NCBI GenBank assembly: GCA_020057445.1
Contig: JAGVFV010000143.1
Span: 1-6,260, forward strand
From: an archaeon
GTDB lineage: Archaea; Nanobdellota; Nanobdellia; Woesearchaeales; JAHJEM01
Length of the DNA stretch: 6,260 bases
Reading direction: 5' to 3'
Shown: piece by piece, positions 1 through 6,083 of the stretch
How positions within the stretch are numbered: position 1 is the stretch's first letter
How the letters are laid out: each line of letters opens with the position of its first letter
The notes under the pieces: generated by a model
Databases searched by the model: none
What the model was told of the DNA's origin: nothing
The model's input: the letters and a program-made list of their open reading frames with translations, nothing else
Program-made: the position numbers and the translations under genes

Positions 1-21
1 CAAACAAGAGGGTCGAGATGA
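1..21 (+). CDS. C-terminal end of an upstream gene (partial)
   Basis: Only the last six codons and a TGA stop (19-21) would lie in the window, reading QTRGSR. The reason to propose it is the ATGA overlap with the next start (ATG 18-20, TGA 19-21), the same junction seen at the two other codirectional gene boundaries here (749-752 and 4583-4586). Nothing can be said about function. A second open frame from base 2 runs to a stop near base 82 and could instead be the true tail of the upstream gene, so this is a structural inference. Confidence 0.4.
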   Translation, partial: QTRGSR

Positions 22-752
22 AGATGCTGACGACGATTTCAGATTGGATAGGAGAAGGATTCACATCGGAGCAGGAGGGTAAAGTAGTCATGCCCTCTGC
101 TGAAGTGGTTTTCCCTGATGATTCTGGAAAGTACGAACTTTTTGGAGTATACGGACCTCATCTCAAGTTAATTGGGATTAAGGAATCGAATAAGGCAGCA
201 ATCGAAGCAGCCTCGTTGGAGTCTGTCGAGGATGTTTGTTCGCGTTTAGACAGCCTACAGGTCGATACGTATGCTGTCTTTTTAGGTGTTGCTGAGCACA
301 AGGAAAGGATGAGTGATTTTTATGAGAAAGGCCCGGGTGGCGTATTTGCAAAGAACAGTGTGGGCGAAAAGTTCAAGGTTGAACAGGTTCTGCCAGGAGA
401 AGAGCACAGGTTCTCGGATTTTGACGGGGGATATTTGTCTTCGAAAAAAGATGAGCTTAATTCAGGCTTGGCTTTTGGTGTTCTGAGCAATGATAAGTAT
501 ATCGCAACCACATTTGGCTGGAACTATCCGAATCACGGCTTGACTGAGATTCGCATTGACTCTCGTGGCAAGGGACTCGGGACTGGATTAGTGGCAGTGA
601 TAACCGATGAGATATTCAACAGAGGTAGGACTCCCATGTATGTGGCTTCAAAGCATAATATTTCTTCATACAGGATTCCTTCTCGCCTAGGATGTTTCGT
701 AAACGTAGGTTTTTTGGTGTATGCTTTTCAGCGGCCGGAGGGAAAAGTATGA
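18..752 (+). CDS. GNAT-family N-acetyltransferase
   Basis: 244 aa. The C-terminal half carries a GCN5-related acetyltransferase core: a beta strand (TEIRI, 176-180) runs into the acetyl-CoA pyrophosphate-binding motif A, R183-G-K-G-L-G188 (R/Q-x-x-G-x-G/A), then a helix, GRTPMYVAS (203-211), and an N214...S217...RLG (223-225) segment matching the usual 'N..S.....LGF' motif B. The layout resembles the GNAT_acetyltran type with the catalytic domain at the C terminus. Residues 1-120 are poorly recognisable and may be a degenerate first GNAT half or a substrate domain. The acceptor is unknown. The ATG at 18 is chosen because of the ATGA overlap and a purine-rich GAGGG at 8-12; the frame is open to the window edge, so a longer N terminus cannot be excluded. 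The stop overlaps the start of the glycosyltransferase by 4 nt, so the two are probably co-translated. Confidence 0.75.
   Translation: MKMLTTISDWIGEGFTSEQEGKVVMPSAEVVFPDDSGKYELFGVYGPHLKLIGIKESNKAAIEAASLESVEDVCSRLDSLQVDTYAVFLGVAEHKERMSDFYEKGPGGVFAKNSVGEKFKVEQVLPGEEHRFSDFDGGYLSSKKDELNSGLAFGVLSNDKYIATTFGWNYPNHGLTEIRIDSRGKGLGTGLVAVITDEIFNRGRTPMYVASKHNISSYRIPSRLGCFVNVGFLVYAFQRPEGKV
737..742 (+). promoter_or_regulatory. Shine-Dalgarno fixing the glycosyltransferase start
   Basis: GGAGGG lies 6 nt upstream of the ATG at 749. It favours that start over the in-frame ATG at 692, which would add 19 residues encoded inside the preceding gene and not seen in the GT4 family. Operon-internal genes in this window have such sites, whereas the operon-leading genes do not. 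Confidence 0.75.
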
Positions 753-1828
753 GACAGCTTCGTATCCTTGAGGTGCAGCTGCGGGACAATGATCCGGTCT
801 CTGCTGACGCTCCTGGCGGGATTGAGCAGATGTGCTACACCTTGGACAAGCATCTTGGTCTTCTCGGCCATGAGATGACATTTCTCGGTCATGAGGCCAG
901 CGCCGTGTTTGGGAGATTGATTCCCGTCCCGAGAGAATGGTGTGATGACGAAGAACTGATGAAACAGGAGGGACGGATTTGGCAGATCCGTTCGTATGAG
1001 GATATGATCAATGGGTTGGATCTCTCAAAATACGACGTAGCGATCAATCATAACTCTGAATTGTGCGCATCGGCATTTCCCATTCCTCTTGTCACAATAA
1101 TGCATATGCCTCCTCAATTTTTTTATGATCCCATGAAATATATGGATTTATCGAGGAAGGGGTCGTATTTTGTGTCGGTCAGCAGATTCCAGGCAGGTTT
1201 GTATGTTGCTCGAGGATTGGTTCCTGATCAGATCATCCTTAACGGGATAGATATGAACAGGAGTGATCCAGTGGTGGGGAAGAGGGAGTATCTCTTTTTC
1301 ATAGGGCGAATAGTGCCTGAGAAAGGAGCGCATGTTGCGATTGATCTTGCGAAGCAAGCAGATATGCCTCTTGTCATAGCGGGTGCCAAATATGAGGAAA
1401 CACCAGAGAGGGCCTCATATTTTTCGCGTGTGATGAAGCAGATTGATGGAGAGAAGATCAAGTATGTCGGTCCTGTGGGAAAAAAAGACAAGATAGAGCT
1501 GATGCGAAATGCCGCTGCCGTCGTCATTCCCACTCAGGACGTGAATGCGATCGAGGAATCCTTCGGGCTTGCGGCAGCAGAGGCCGGTTGGTGCGGCACT
1601 CCAGTGATCGCATCATCAAATGGAGCTTTGCCAGAGATTGTCGAAGAAGGAAGGACGGGGTTCATACGTGACTCGCTTGAAGGGATGCTCGGTGCGCTCA
1701 CCCGACTTCGCGAGATCGATCCTGTTGCGTGCCAGGAGAGTGCTGTAAAAAGGTTTTCTGCACAAAGGATGGCGAGGGACTATGAGTCTTTTCTATATAA
1801 GATAGCAAGGAGTGTATCTTTCCCTTGA
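749..1828 (+). CDS. GT4-family glycosyltransferase
   Basis: 359 aa, a normal length for a single-chain GT-B enzyme that transfers a sugar from a nucleotide sugar with retention of configuration, probably cytoplasmic; there is no signal peptide or membrane segment. The N-terminal Rossmann half has the glycine loop APGGIEQ (21-27) and LLGHEMTFLG (38-47). The C-terminal half has NGID (165-168), GRIVPEKG (186-193), and the GT4 E-x7-E signature, E270-SFGLAAA-E278, followed by GTPVIA (283-288) and the G-A-L-P-E-I-V-E-E-G-R-T-G-F block (292-305). These match the GT4 subfamily with 'GGTE...FLGRISPEK...EPFGLV..EA.ACGTPVIA'. Donor and acceptor cannot be told. It overlaps the acetyltransferase by 4 nt, suggesting a joint role in glycan or glycolipid synthesis (inference). 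It is the last gene of the leftward block and faces a convergent gene. Confidence 0.92.
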   Translation: MRQLRILEVQLRDNDPVSADAPGGIEQMCYTLDKHLGLLGHEMTFLGHEASAVFGRLIPVPREWCDDEELMKQEGRIWQIRSYEDMINGLDLSKYDVAINHNSELCASAFPIPLVTIMHMPPQFFYDPMKYMDLSRKGSYFVSVSRFQAGLYVARGLVPDQIILNGIDMNRSDPVVGKREYLFFIGRIVPEKGAHVAIDLAKQADMPLVIAGAKYEETPERASYFSRVMKQIDGEKIKYVGPVGKKDKIELMRNAAAVVIPTQDVNAIEESFGLAAAEAGWCGTPVIASSNGALPEIVEEGRTGFIRDSLEGMLGALTRLREIDPVACQESAVKRFSAQRMARDYESFLYKIARSVSFP

Positions 1829-1887
1829 ATTCTGCAAATATCGGACTGATTCCAAGGTGAAGTGATTGAAAATATTGTCCTGTCCTA

Positions 1888-1892
1888 TTTTT
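1888..1892 (+). terminator. Possible U-rich terminator of the left operon
   Basis: A T5 run (CCTATTTTTGAG context) lies about 60 nt after the glycosyltransferase stop. Archaeal RNA polymerase can terminate at short U-rich tracts without a hairpin. This is the best T-tract in the 107-bp convergent gap, but it is short, so support is weak. Confidence 0.3.
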
Positions 1893-1907
1893 GAGTAGAT
1901 ACGGTTA

Positions 1908-1933
1908 TGGAATCTCCGCGCTCAAGGATTCCA
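1908..1933. terminator. 7-bp inverted repeat in the convergent gap
   Basis: TGGAATC (1908-1914) and GATTCCA (1927-1933) form a 7-bp stem with a 12-nt loop, directly beyond the stop codon of the leftward acyltransferase gene (TAA at 1936-1938 read on the minus strand). Its position between two converging genes suggests a role in ending transcription or protecting mRNA 3' ends. There is no long U-tract right behind it on either strand, so it is not a classic intrinsic terminator. Confidence 0.35.
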
Positions 1934-1935
1934 GT

Positions 1936-2925
1936 TTATGAATGGATGTTGAAATTAGAAGCGGATTTTGCGCCGTATTTGAATTTATAACCTTCATTTC
2001 CACGGAGAAAGTCATATGTATGAAGTCCGCGATAGATAATATCCTGGAGGATTCTTCCAAGGAGTATCTTGCCTGGAGAGAACTTCATCAGTCTTATATT
2101 GGTACCTCCGAGGTAATGGTAGAATGTCTTGTCGTCGGTGAAATTATACTGCACGCTTATCGGGCTGGAGTCGTTCTCGAGATAGGCGAGATGGAGGTGA
2201 TTTTCTTTGGCGAACCCAAGGGCCAGCGCTGAATGGAACTCCCTGAATCTTGCTCCTCGGGAATCAGCGGAGAAGCAGCCGATCTCACCTCGTGATTGCC
2301 ATTCCTCTTGATGGAGCTGGAATAAGAGATTCATCTTTTTCAAAACATCATCAGCATTATTGGGGTCTGCTGCTGAAAAGCGAGGGGCAAGATCTTTTTC
2401 TGCGCGCCGGAGATAATAGAGCAGGTCTTTTCGTACTGTTGGATCGAGATTGGAGAGATATTCTTCCCACGTGAGTGGGAGCTGCATCGAGGACACGACT
2501 GTCCCCTCGACGACCTTTCCGATCCCGTGAGTCTCAAGATATGTTTTCCCAAGAGAATCGTTTGGCAATTCATTGAGTTGGAATGGATTGTTATTGAATA
2601 TCGTCGTGAAGATCGCCATCGCTTCTTCATGGAGTGCTGGATGGAGGATAAAGTCACAGTAGTCAGCTCCGCTCTGATAATCGAGCCCGCCTACAAATTT
2701 CAATATCCCATTTTCATCTTGCAGTGGAGCCAATCCAATTATTCCATCTGAAGTCGATGCAATATATAGTCTTAGAGGGGCAAGGTCTTCGTATTGTTCT
2801 GCCCATGTTTTGATGAAGGTGAACGAGGAAAACGGGGTGGTTCCGGCTTTGGCTGAAAGGGAATTCCATTCATGCATAAGACGCGCATCCATGTCTTTTG
2901 AGTTTGCGATGCATTCAAGGTTCAT
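1936..2925 (-). CDS. BioF2/CelD-like GNAT-fold acyltransferase
   Basis: 329 aa. The pattern fits the Acetyltransf_6 / BioF2-like superfamily (CelD/BcsL and FemAB relatives), which have two GNAT-like halves and act in acylation of polysaccharides or aminoacylation of wall precursors. Typical landmarks are an N-terminal TPFSSFTFIKTWAEQY (30-45), a central RKDLLYYLRRAEKD (165-178), LFQLHQEEWQSRGEIGCF (201-218), and the C-terminal SPGKILLGRILQDIIYRGLHTYDFLRGNEGYKFKYG (283-318), in which YDFLRG.E.YK..(W/Y)G is the family hallmark. Acyl donor and acceptor are unknown. The start is set by an in-frame TAA only two codons upstream and by a TATA box centred about 26 nt upstream, so the mRNA is likely leaderless. 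It is a single gene facing the glycosyltransferase; a shared part in surface glycan modification is plausible by family only. Confidence 0.85.
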   Translation of the reverse strand: MNLECIANSKDMDARLMHEWNSLSAKAGTTPFSSFTFIKTWAEQYEDLAPLRLYIASTSDGIIGLAPLQDENGILKFVGGLDYQSGADYCDFILHPALHEEAMAIFTTIFNNNPFQLNELPNDSLGKTYLETHGIGKVVEGTVVSSMQLPLTWEEYLSNLDPTVRKDLLYYLRRAEKDLAPRFSAADPNNADDVLKKMNLLFQLHQEEWQSRGEIGCFSADSRGARFREFHSALALGFAKENHLHLAYLENDSSPISVQYNFTDDKTFYHYLGGTNIRLMKFSPGKILLGRILQDIIYRGLHTYDFLRGNEGYKFKYGAKSASNFNIHS

Positions 2926-2943
2926 TGTTTACGGAACAGAGAC

Positions 2944-2957
2944 ATATTTATAAAAAT
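2944..2957 (-). promoter_or_regulatory. TATA box of the CelD-like gene
   Basis: Read on the minus strand this is ATTTTTATAAATAT, centred about 26 nt upstream of the ATG at 2925. TFB/TBP-type promoters place transcription start about 25 nt downstream, which coincides with the start codon, so the transcript is predicted to be leaderless. No Shine-Dalgarno is visible between box and ATG, which fits. Confidence 0.75.
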
Positions 2958-2967
2958 AGTTGATAAA

Positions 2968-2990
2968 CCGTCTGAAAACCATATCGACGG
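2968..2990. promoter_or_regulatory. Weak inverted repeat between divergent promoters
   Basis: CCGTC (2968-2972) and GACGG (2986-2990) form a 5-bp dyad with a 13-nt spacer, just upstream of the TATA box of the leftward gene. It could be an operator half-site pair, but a dyad this short can occur by chance. Confidence 0.2.
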
Positions 2991-3044
2991 ACAAGATGAG
3001 TTGATACTTGGCCAGACCTTTGTAGGAATGTGATTTTGAGAGAT

Positions 3045-3056
3045 TTGCGGCCGCAA
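3045..3056. promoter_or_regulatory. Perfect 12-bp palindrome at the BRE position
   Basis: TTGCGGCCGCAA is its own reverse complement and ends 2 nt before the TATA box of the PPDK_N-like operon, where the TFB recognition element lies. A G/C-rich perfect dyad in an otherwise A/T-leaning promoter suggests a binding site for a dimeric regulator that would block or assist TFB/TBP. No regulator gene is visible in the window. Confidence 0.45.
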
Positions 3057-3058
3057 CC

Positions 3059-3067
3059 TTTATATAT
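3059..3067 (+). promoter_or_regulatory. TATA box of the PPDK_N-like operon
   Basis: TTTATATAT is centred 27 nt upstream of the ATG at 3090, so transcription should begin at or next to the start codon. There is no proper Shine-Dalgarno, which fits a leaderless mRNA. An in-frame TAG at 3078-3080 rules out a longer protein. Confidence 0.85.
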
Positions 3068-3089
3068 CCGCCTCGGCTAGTTCTTAGGT

Positions 3090-4586
3090 ATGGCGTTCGT
3101 CGTCACATTGCGCACTGCTGTCCAGGGAGATGTGCATAGGATAGGAAGGCGTGCGATGGACCTTGTCATTCTCTTTGAGAAGAATATCCAGATCCCTCTC
3201 TCTTTCATCATCACTGCTGATGCCCTTCGTGCAGTCTACGCAAAGAACGATCTCGGGAATCTGCTTGCAAAGGCACAGCCTGAGGAGTATGAAGACATCC
3301 TCCTTCGCTGCACGCTTCCTGATGATCTCACCGAGGAGCTTGTCGAAGGGTATGAGAGCCTTGCGATCAAGGATGACATCTCTGCGCATCACCTGATGAG
3401 TGCCTCAGAGATGGGTGATGTATTGCTCATCCCTTCGCCGACAAAGGTGACAAATGAACTGTCTGGCATCCTTCATGCCTTGCAGGGCAAGGACGACTTC
3501 CTGCAGAAGGTGAAGGCAGTATGGGCAAATCTTCTAAAGACGCAAGCAGGTTCTCTTGATGCTGGCATCATCGTACAGAAGATGGTTGAAGAGGATGTGG
3601 CAGGAATCGCCCTGATCGGGCATGATGATGTGATCGCCATAAAGACGTATTATGGCCTGCAGAATTTCCATGAGGTCCCGCAGTGTGATGAGTTTGAGGT
3701 GTCAAAATCCCTCCTGTCTATCGGGCATGCAGAGGTTTCTCATCAGGACGCAAAGCTCATCCGTGAGGAAGATGGCATTGAAGAGTATCCTTTGAAAGAG
3801 CGCGGTTCCCATCAGAAGGCGAGTGACAAGGAAGTGATCGAGATCGCAAGGATCGCAAAGAGGTCGCAGAGTTTCTTGCATAAGAACCTCGCAGCATATA
3901 TGGGATTTAAGCGTTTGCGGCTCTATCTCCTCTTCTGTGATGACGCACCATTTGAAGACGCTCCTGAAGAGGCAGCATCTGAAGCCATCGTGATTGAAAA
4001 AGCGAAACCTGCAGAGATCGAGATCACCCTTGGTGAGACGATCGGCAAAGGGTTTGCAGAAGAGAAGAAGATTGATCTTGTCGTTGCTGACGAGGCATTT
4101 ACGTATGAGGCGCCGCAAGCGCCCATGCAAGAAGAGAGCGAGGAAAAAGAAGCAAGAAATATCGCCTATGATGCAGATTTGCAAAAGCCGATTGCTGAGC
4201 AGGAGACTGATGATTTCATGCTGTCCATGCCTATCGCCCATCTTGTGCAAGAGGAAGTGAAGGCCGATCCTGTGCAAGAGGTGAAGGCAGAGCCTGCAGA
4301 CATCCTGAATGCGTCCCGCCTCGAGCTGAACCATCTGGTGTCGAATGCCGAACTTGCGCTGAAGGAGGCGCTCATTGATGTTCTTGATCTCAACAAGATC
4401 AGCCACCCTGCAGAAGATTCCATCATCGCGCTTGCGATGCAGGCAAAGCAGGCAATGGACATCAATACTGAAGACGTCGCGAAAATCGCATCAATCGCAA
4501 AGCGGGCACAAGATGAGCATGTGTCTTTGGAGGAGCTGATGTTTGTCATCGACACATGCGAGCGGATGGTGAGGGAAGCGGAATGA
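3090..4586 (+). CDS. Degenerate PEP synthase/PPDK N-domain protein with helical tail
   Basis: 498 aa. Residues 5-283 follow the order of the PEP synthase/PPDK nucleotide-binding domain (PPDK_N): VHRIGRRAMDL (15-25) at the usual VGGK..sL position; IPLSFIITADALRAV (35-49) at 'vPpGFviTadAyr.F'; QKMVEEDVAGI (163-173) at 'vQrMV....sGV.F'; YYGLQNFHE (187-195) at the 'GLGE.vV.G' segment; and DKEVIEIARIAKRSQ (246-260) at the 'deEi.ELA..a..IE.h' helix. Key residues are changed: GGK is GRR, the VRSSATAED loop region reads LMSASEMGD (102-110), and the final VQARP reads LLFCDDAP. There is no phosphohistidine or PEP-binding domain. Residues 284-405 are an acidic, proline-containing linker with a near-repeat VQEEVKADP/VQEVKAEP; 406-498 are helical. 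I infer a non-catalytic or repurposed nucleotide-binding protein. It leads a two-gene operon, with its TGA overlapping the next ATG. Confidence 0.7.
   Translation: MAFVVTLRTAVQGDVHRIGRRAMDLVILFEKNIQIPLSFIITADALRAVYAKNDLGNLLAKAQPEEYEDILLRCTLPDDLTEELVEGYESLAIKDDISAHHLMSASEMGDVLLIPSPTKVTNELSGILHALQGKDDFLQKVKAVWANLLKTQAGSLDAGIIVQKMVEEDVAGIALIGHDDVIAIKTYYGLQNFHEVPQCDEFEVSKSLLSIGHAEVSHQDAKLIREEDGIEEYPLKERGSHQKASDKEVIEIARIAKRSQSFLHKNLAAYMGFKRLRLYLLFCDDAPFEDAPEEAASEAIVIEKAKPAEIEITLGETIGKGFAEEKKIDLVVADEAFTYEAPQAPMQEESEEKEARNIAYDADLQKPIAEQETDDFMLSMPIAHLVQEEVKADPVQEVKAEPADILNASRLELNHLVSNAELALKEALIDVLDLNKISHPAEDSIIALAMQAKQAMDINTEDVAKIASIAKRAQDEHVSLEELMFVIDTCERMVREAE
4245..4295 (+). repeat. Short tandem repeat in the acidic linker
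   Basis: Two adjacent copies encode VQEEVKADP (residues 386-394) and VQEVKAEP (395-402). The DNA copies both begin GTGCAAGAG and differ by one codon and scattered bases. The repeat sits in a probably disordered linker, where repeat expansion is tolerated. Confidence 0.6.
4568..4575 (+). promoter_or_regulatory. Shine-Dalgarno fixing the start of the helical protein
   Basis: GGTGAGGG contains GGTGA, complementary to the archaeal 16S rRNA 3' end (UCACC), 10 nt before the ATG at 4583; GAGGG within it is 7 nt away. It supports the ATG at 4583, which also forms an ATGA overlap, over the in-frame ATG at 4556. Confidence 0.7.
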
Positions 4587-5095
4587 TAAAGAAGATATTG
4601 TCTTTTTTTACCAAGAGCGAGCTTGAAAAGCTGGAGATCGAGTCAGAGGATATTGACGAGCACTTGGCAAAGCTGATCATCGCTGCCGAAAAGATGATCA
4701 AGGATCTGCAGAAGGCGTTGAAGAATGACGATCTTTCTGAGAAGGATGAGGACACGAAGGAATTGAAGGCAGAATTCGAGAAGATCCTGCACAATGTTGA
4801 CGTGTTGAGGAAAGAAGTGGAGAGGATCAGGCACATCAAGGCCCAGAAAAACATGATGCAAGGCCCTGATAATGATTTCCTGAACGACAAGATCTCCCAG
4901 CTGCGGCTCATGCAGGACGCATTATCATCGCTGATTTCTATAATGGAAGAGGCGCCCTCAGACCAGGAATATGAGGATAGCCTGTTTGATCAGATCATAA
5001 GATATCTCAATGAGCTCATTACTGCAGTGAACAAGATCAAGGCAGATGATGATGCGCTGCTCAAGATATATCGAAAGACTGTTGGGAAAGGATGA
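4583..5095 (+). CDS. Helical coiled-coil-like protein of unknown function
   Basis: 170 aa; I do not recognise a family. It begins MIKKILSFFTKSELEKLEIE, a short hydrophobic, basic N-terminal helix too short for a membrane span. Residues 11-90 are Lys/Glu-rich with hydrophobics at roughly heptad spacing (HLAKLIIAAEKMIKDLQKAL; ELKAEFEKILHNVDVLRKEVERI), so a coiled coil or helical hairpin is likely. Residues 98-125 and 133-164 give two more predicted helices, separated by an acidic loop (EEAPSDQEYED). No enzymatic motif, cysteine cluster or transmembrane segment is visible. It overlaps the PPDK_N-like gene by 4 nt with a good Shine-Dalgarno, so equal or coupled expression is expected, and a physical complex with that protein's helical tail is an attractive inference. 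Its last 35 bp overlap the 3' end of the opposing methyltransferase gene. Confidence 0.72.
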   Translation: MIKKILSFFTKSELEKLEIESEDIDEHLAKLIIAAEKMIKDLQKALKNDDLSEKDEDTKELKAEFEKILHNVDVLRKEVERIRHIKAQKNMMQGPDNDFLNDKISQLRLMQDALSSLISIMEEAPSDQEYEDSLFDQIIRYLNELITAVNKIKADDDALLKIYRKTVGKG

Positions 5096-6014
5096 GGATG
5101 CGCTTTGAGAGAGTCTTGTGTATGTAGACGGTGAATTTCTTGTCTATCTTCCATCCCGTCCCCTTGATGAGGGGATTTGTTCTTGTCGTGGACGGGAGTG
5201 CGACAACCATGCGCTTGGTGAGATGCTCCGCATGGAGGAAGAACGCGCGATAGAGGCCTTTTGAGATGATCGAATTCTTGCCATAGGGAAGGTCTGTGAC
5301 GATGCCTGCGCATCTTTTTTTCAAGGTTGTTGCGTCTCTGACAGAGAGTGCCGCTTTCAGGCCATAGTGTGCGAGGTTTTTCTCTGCACGGCGGATCATG
5401 ATGGGATCGATGTCAGAACCGGTCACTTTGAGTCCGAGGAGCTTTCCTTCGATAAGTATGCCTCCTGCTCCGCAGAAGGGATCGAGGAATGAGGATGCGC
5501 CAAGGAGATTAATAAGCCCCCGTGCAAGGCGCGGATGCATGCCTGTCGGATGGGGCTCGGGAAGGTTGTGCATCTTTCGTTGTTCGAAGCGTTCTTGGTT
5601 TGTCCAGATGAGTGTGGTGAGAAATGCTGTTTTCTTGGTGATGATCAGTGTGAATTGCGTTTTCGGGTGGTCGAGGTCGACGACAGGTCTTGGGAAGGTC
5701 TGCCAGAGGAGCGATCCGAATTCCTGTTCAGTGAGAAGAGAGGGAGCATCTTTGGCATGGAGGATGCGTGCTGCATAGGATCCGTGATAATATGGCTTGA
5801 GATTAAGGGAAGAAACGGTTTCTCGCAAAGAGTCATGAGGTATGGATTGGATGACCTGAAATATGTTTTTCGTGAAGGTGAGGCGTGAAAAATTAAATTT
5901 TTTTTTGAACAAGACAAAGTGTTCCTGTTGCTGAAACAGGGTTATCTTTCCTAAAGAGAGGAGTTCGTAGAGTGCGATGTCAGGATGCTCTTGTGAGAGG
6001 AGGGAAAGATACAT
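5061..6014 (-). CDS. trmG10: tRNA (guanine(10)-N2)-dimethyltransferase
   Basis: 317 aa, close to archaeal Trm-G10/Trm11 enzymes, which use S-adenosylmethionine to methylate N2 of G10 in the D-arm of tRNA. The N terminus (MYLSLLSQEHPDIALYELLSL) and a THUMP-like RNA-binding segment (about 75-137, with ARILHA, PVVDLDHPKTQFTLII and FLTTLIW) are followed by the diagnostic FEQRKMHNLPEPHPTGMHPRLARGLINLLG (143-172). The Rossmann methyltransferase has motif I LDPFCGAGGILIEG (177-190), acidic motif II SDID (200-203), and catalytic motif IV TDLPYG (240-245), as in the Trm11/Trm-G10 branch. The C-terminal VYIHKTLSKRILIL closes the fold; the last residues (SQQSFDIS) overlap the opposing gene. The start is supported by an in-frame TGA five codons upstream and a TATA box about 26 nt upstream, so the mRNA is probably leaderless. 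Codons 37-39 (AAA x3) lie in an A9 run at 5898-5906. Confidence 0.93.
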   Translation of the reverse strand: MYLSLLSQEHPDIALYELLSLGKITLFQQQEHFVLFKKKFNFSRLTFTKNIFQVIQSIPHDSLRETVSSLNLKPYYHGSYAARILHAKDAPSLLTEQEFGSLLWQTFPRPVVDLDHPKTQFTLIITKKTAFLTTLIWTNQERFEQRKMHNLPEPHPTGMHPRLARGLINLLGASSFLDPFCGAGGILIEGKLLGLKVTGSDIDPIMIRRAEKNLAHYGLKAALSVRDATTLKKRCAGIVTDLPYGKNSIISKGLYRAFFLHAEHLTKRMVVALPSTTRTNPLIKGTGWKIDKKFTVYIHKTLSKRILILSQQSFDIS

Positions 6015-6036
6015 AGTATCAGTAGGTCAAGCAGTG

Positions 6037-6043
6037 TTTATAT
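6037..6043. promoter_or_regulatory. trmG10: TATA box usable in both directions
   Basis: On the minus strand ATATAAA is centred 26 nt upstream of the methyltransferase ATG (6014), preceded by a purine-rich stretch (GACAAACC) that fits a TFB element; this is the confident reading. On the plus strand the same bases read TTTATAT and would start transcription near 6064-6068, about 20 nt before the first hairpin of the candidate RNA. The rightward use is inferred. Confidence 0.7.
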
Positions 6044-6083
6044 GGTTTGTCAGACCCATTTTGCCCTTTTATCTTCACTATGT

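Noticed and set aside
692..748. Earlier ATG for the glycosyltransferase
   Set aside because: It would add 19 residues inside the preceding gene; the ATG at 749 has a GGAGGG site and the conserved N-terminal beta strand starts right after it.
1942..2751. Three plus-strand open frames opposite the CelD-like gene
   Set aside because: They are fragments of 74-96 codons without start signals, lying over a gene with clear family motifs from end to end.
3702..4406. Long antisense open frame (234 codons, minus strand) opposite the PPDK_N-like gene
   Set aside because: The plus-strand frame has family similarity, a promoter and an operon partner. The antisense frame has no promoter or ribosome site and an odd Leu/His/Cys-rich composition, as expected of a shadow.
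4556..4582. Earlier ATG for the helical protein
   Set aside because: It lies in the upstream gene, has no Shine-Dalgarno, and adds a Gly/Asp-rich stub; the ATG at 4583 has both overlap and ribosome site.
4546..4911. Antisense open frame (121 codons) opposite the helical protein
   Set aside because: Ser/Phe-rich translation typical of reading a Lys/Glu-rich helical gene backwards, with no initiation signals.
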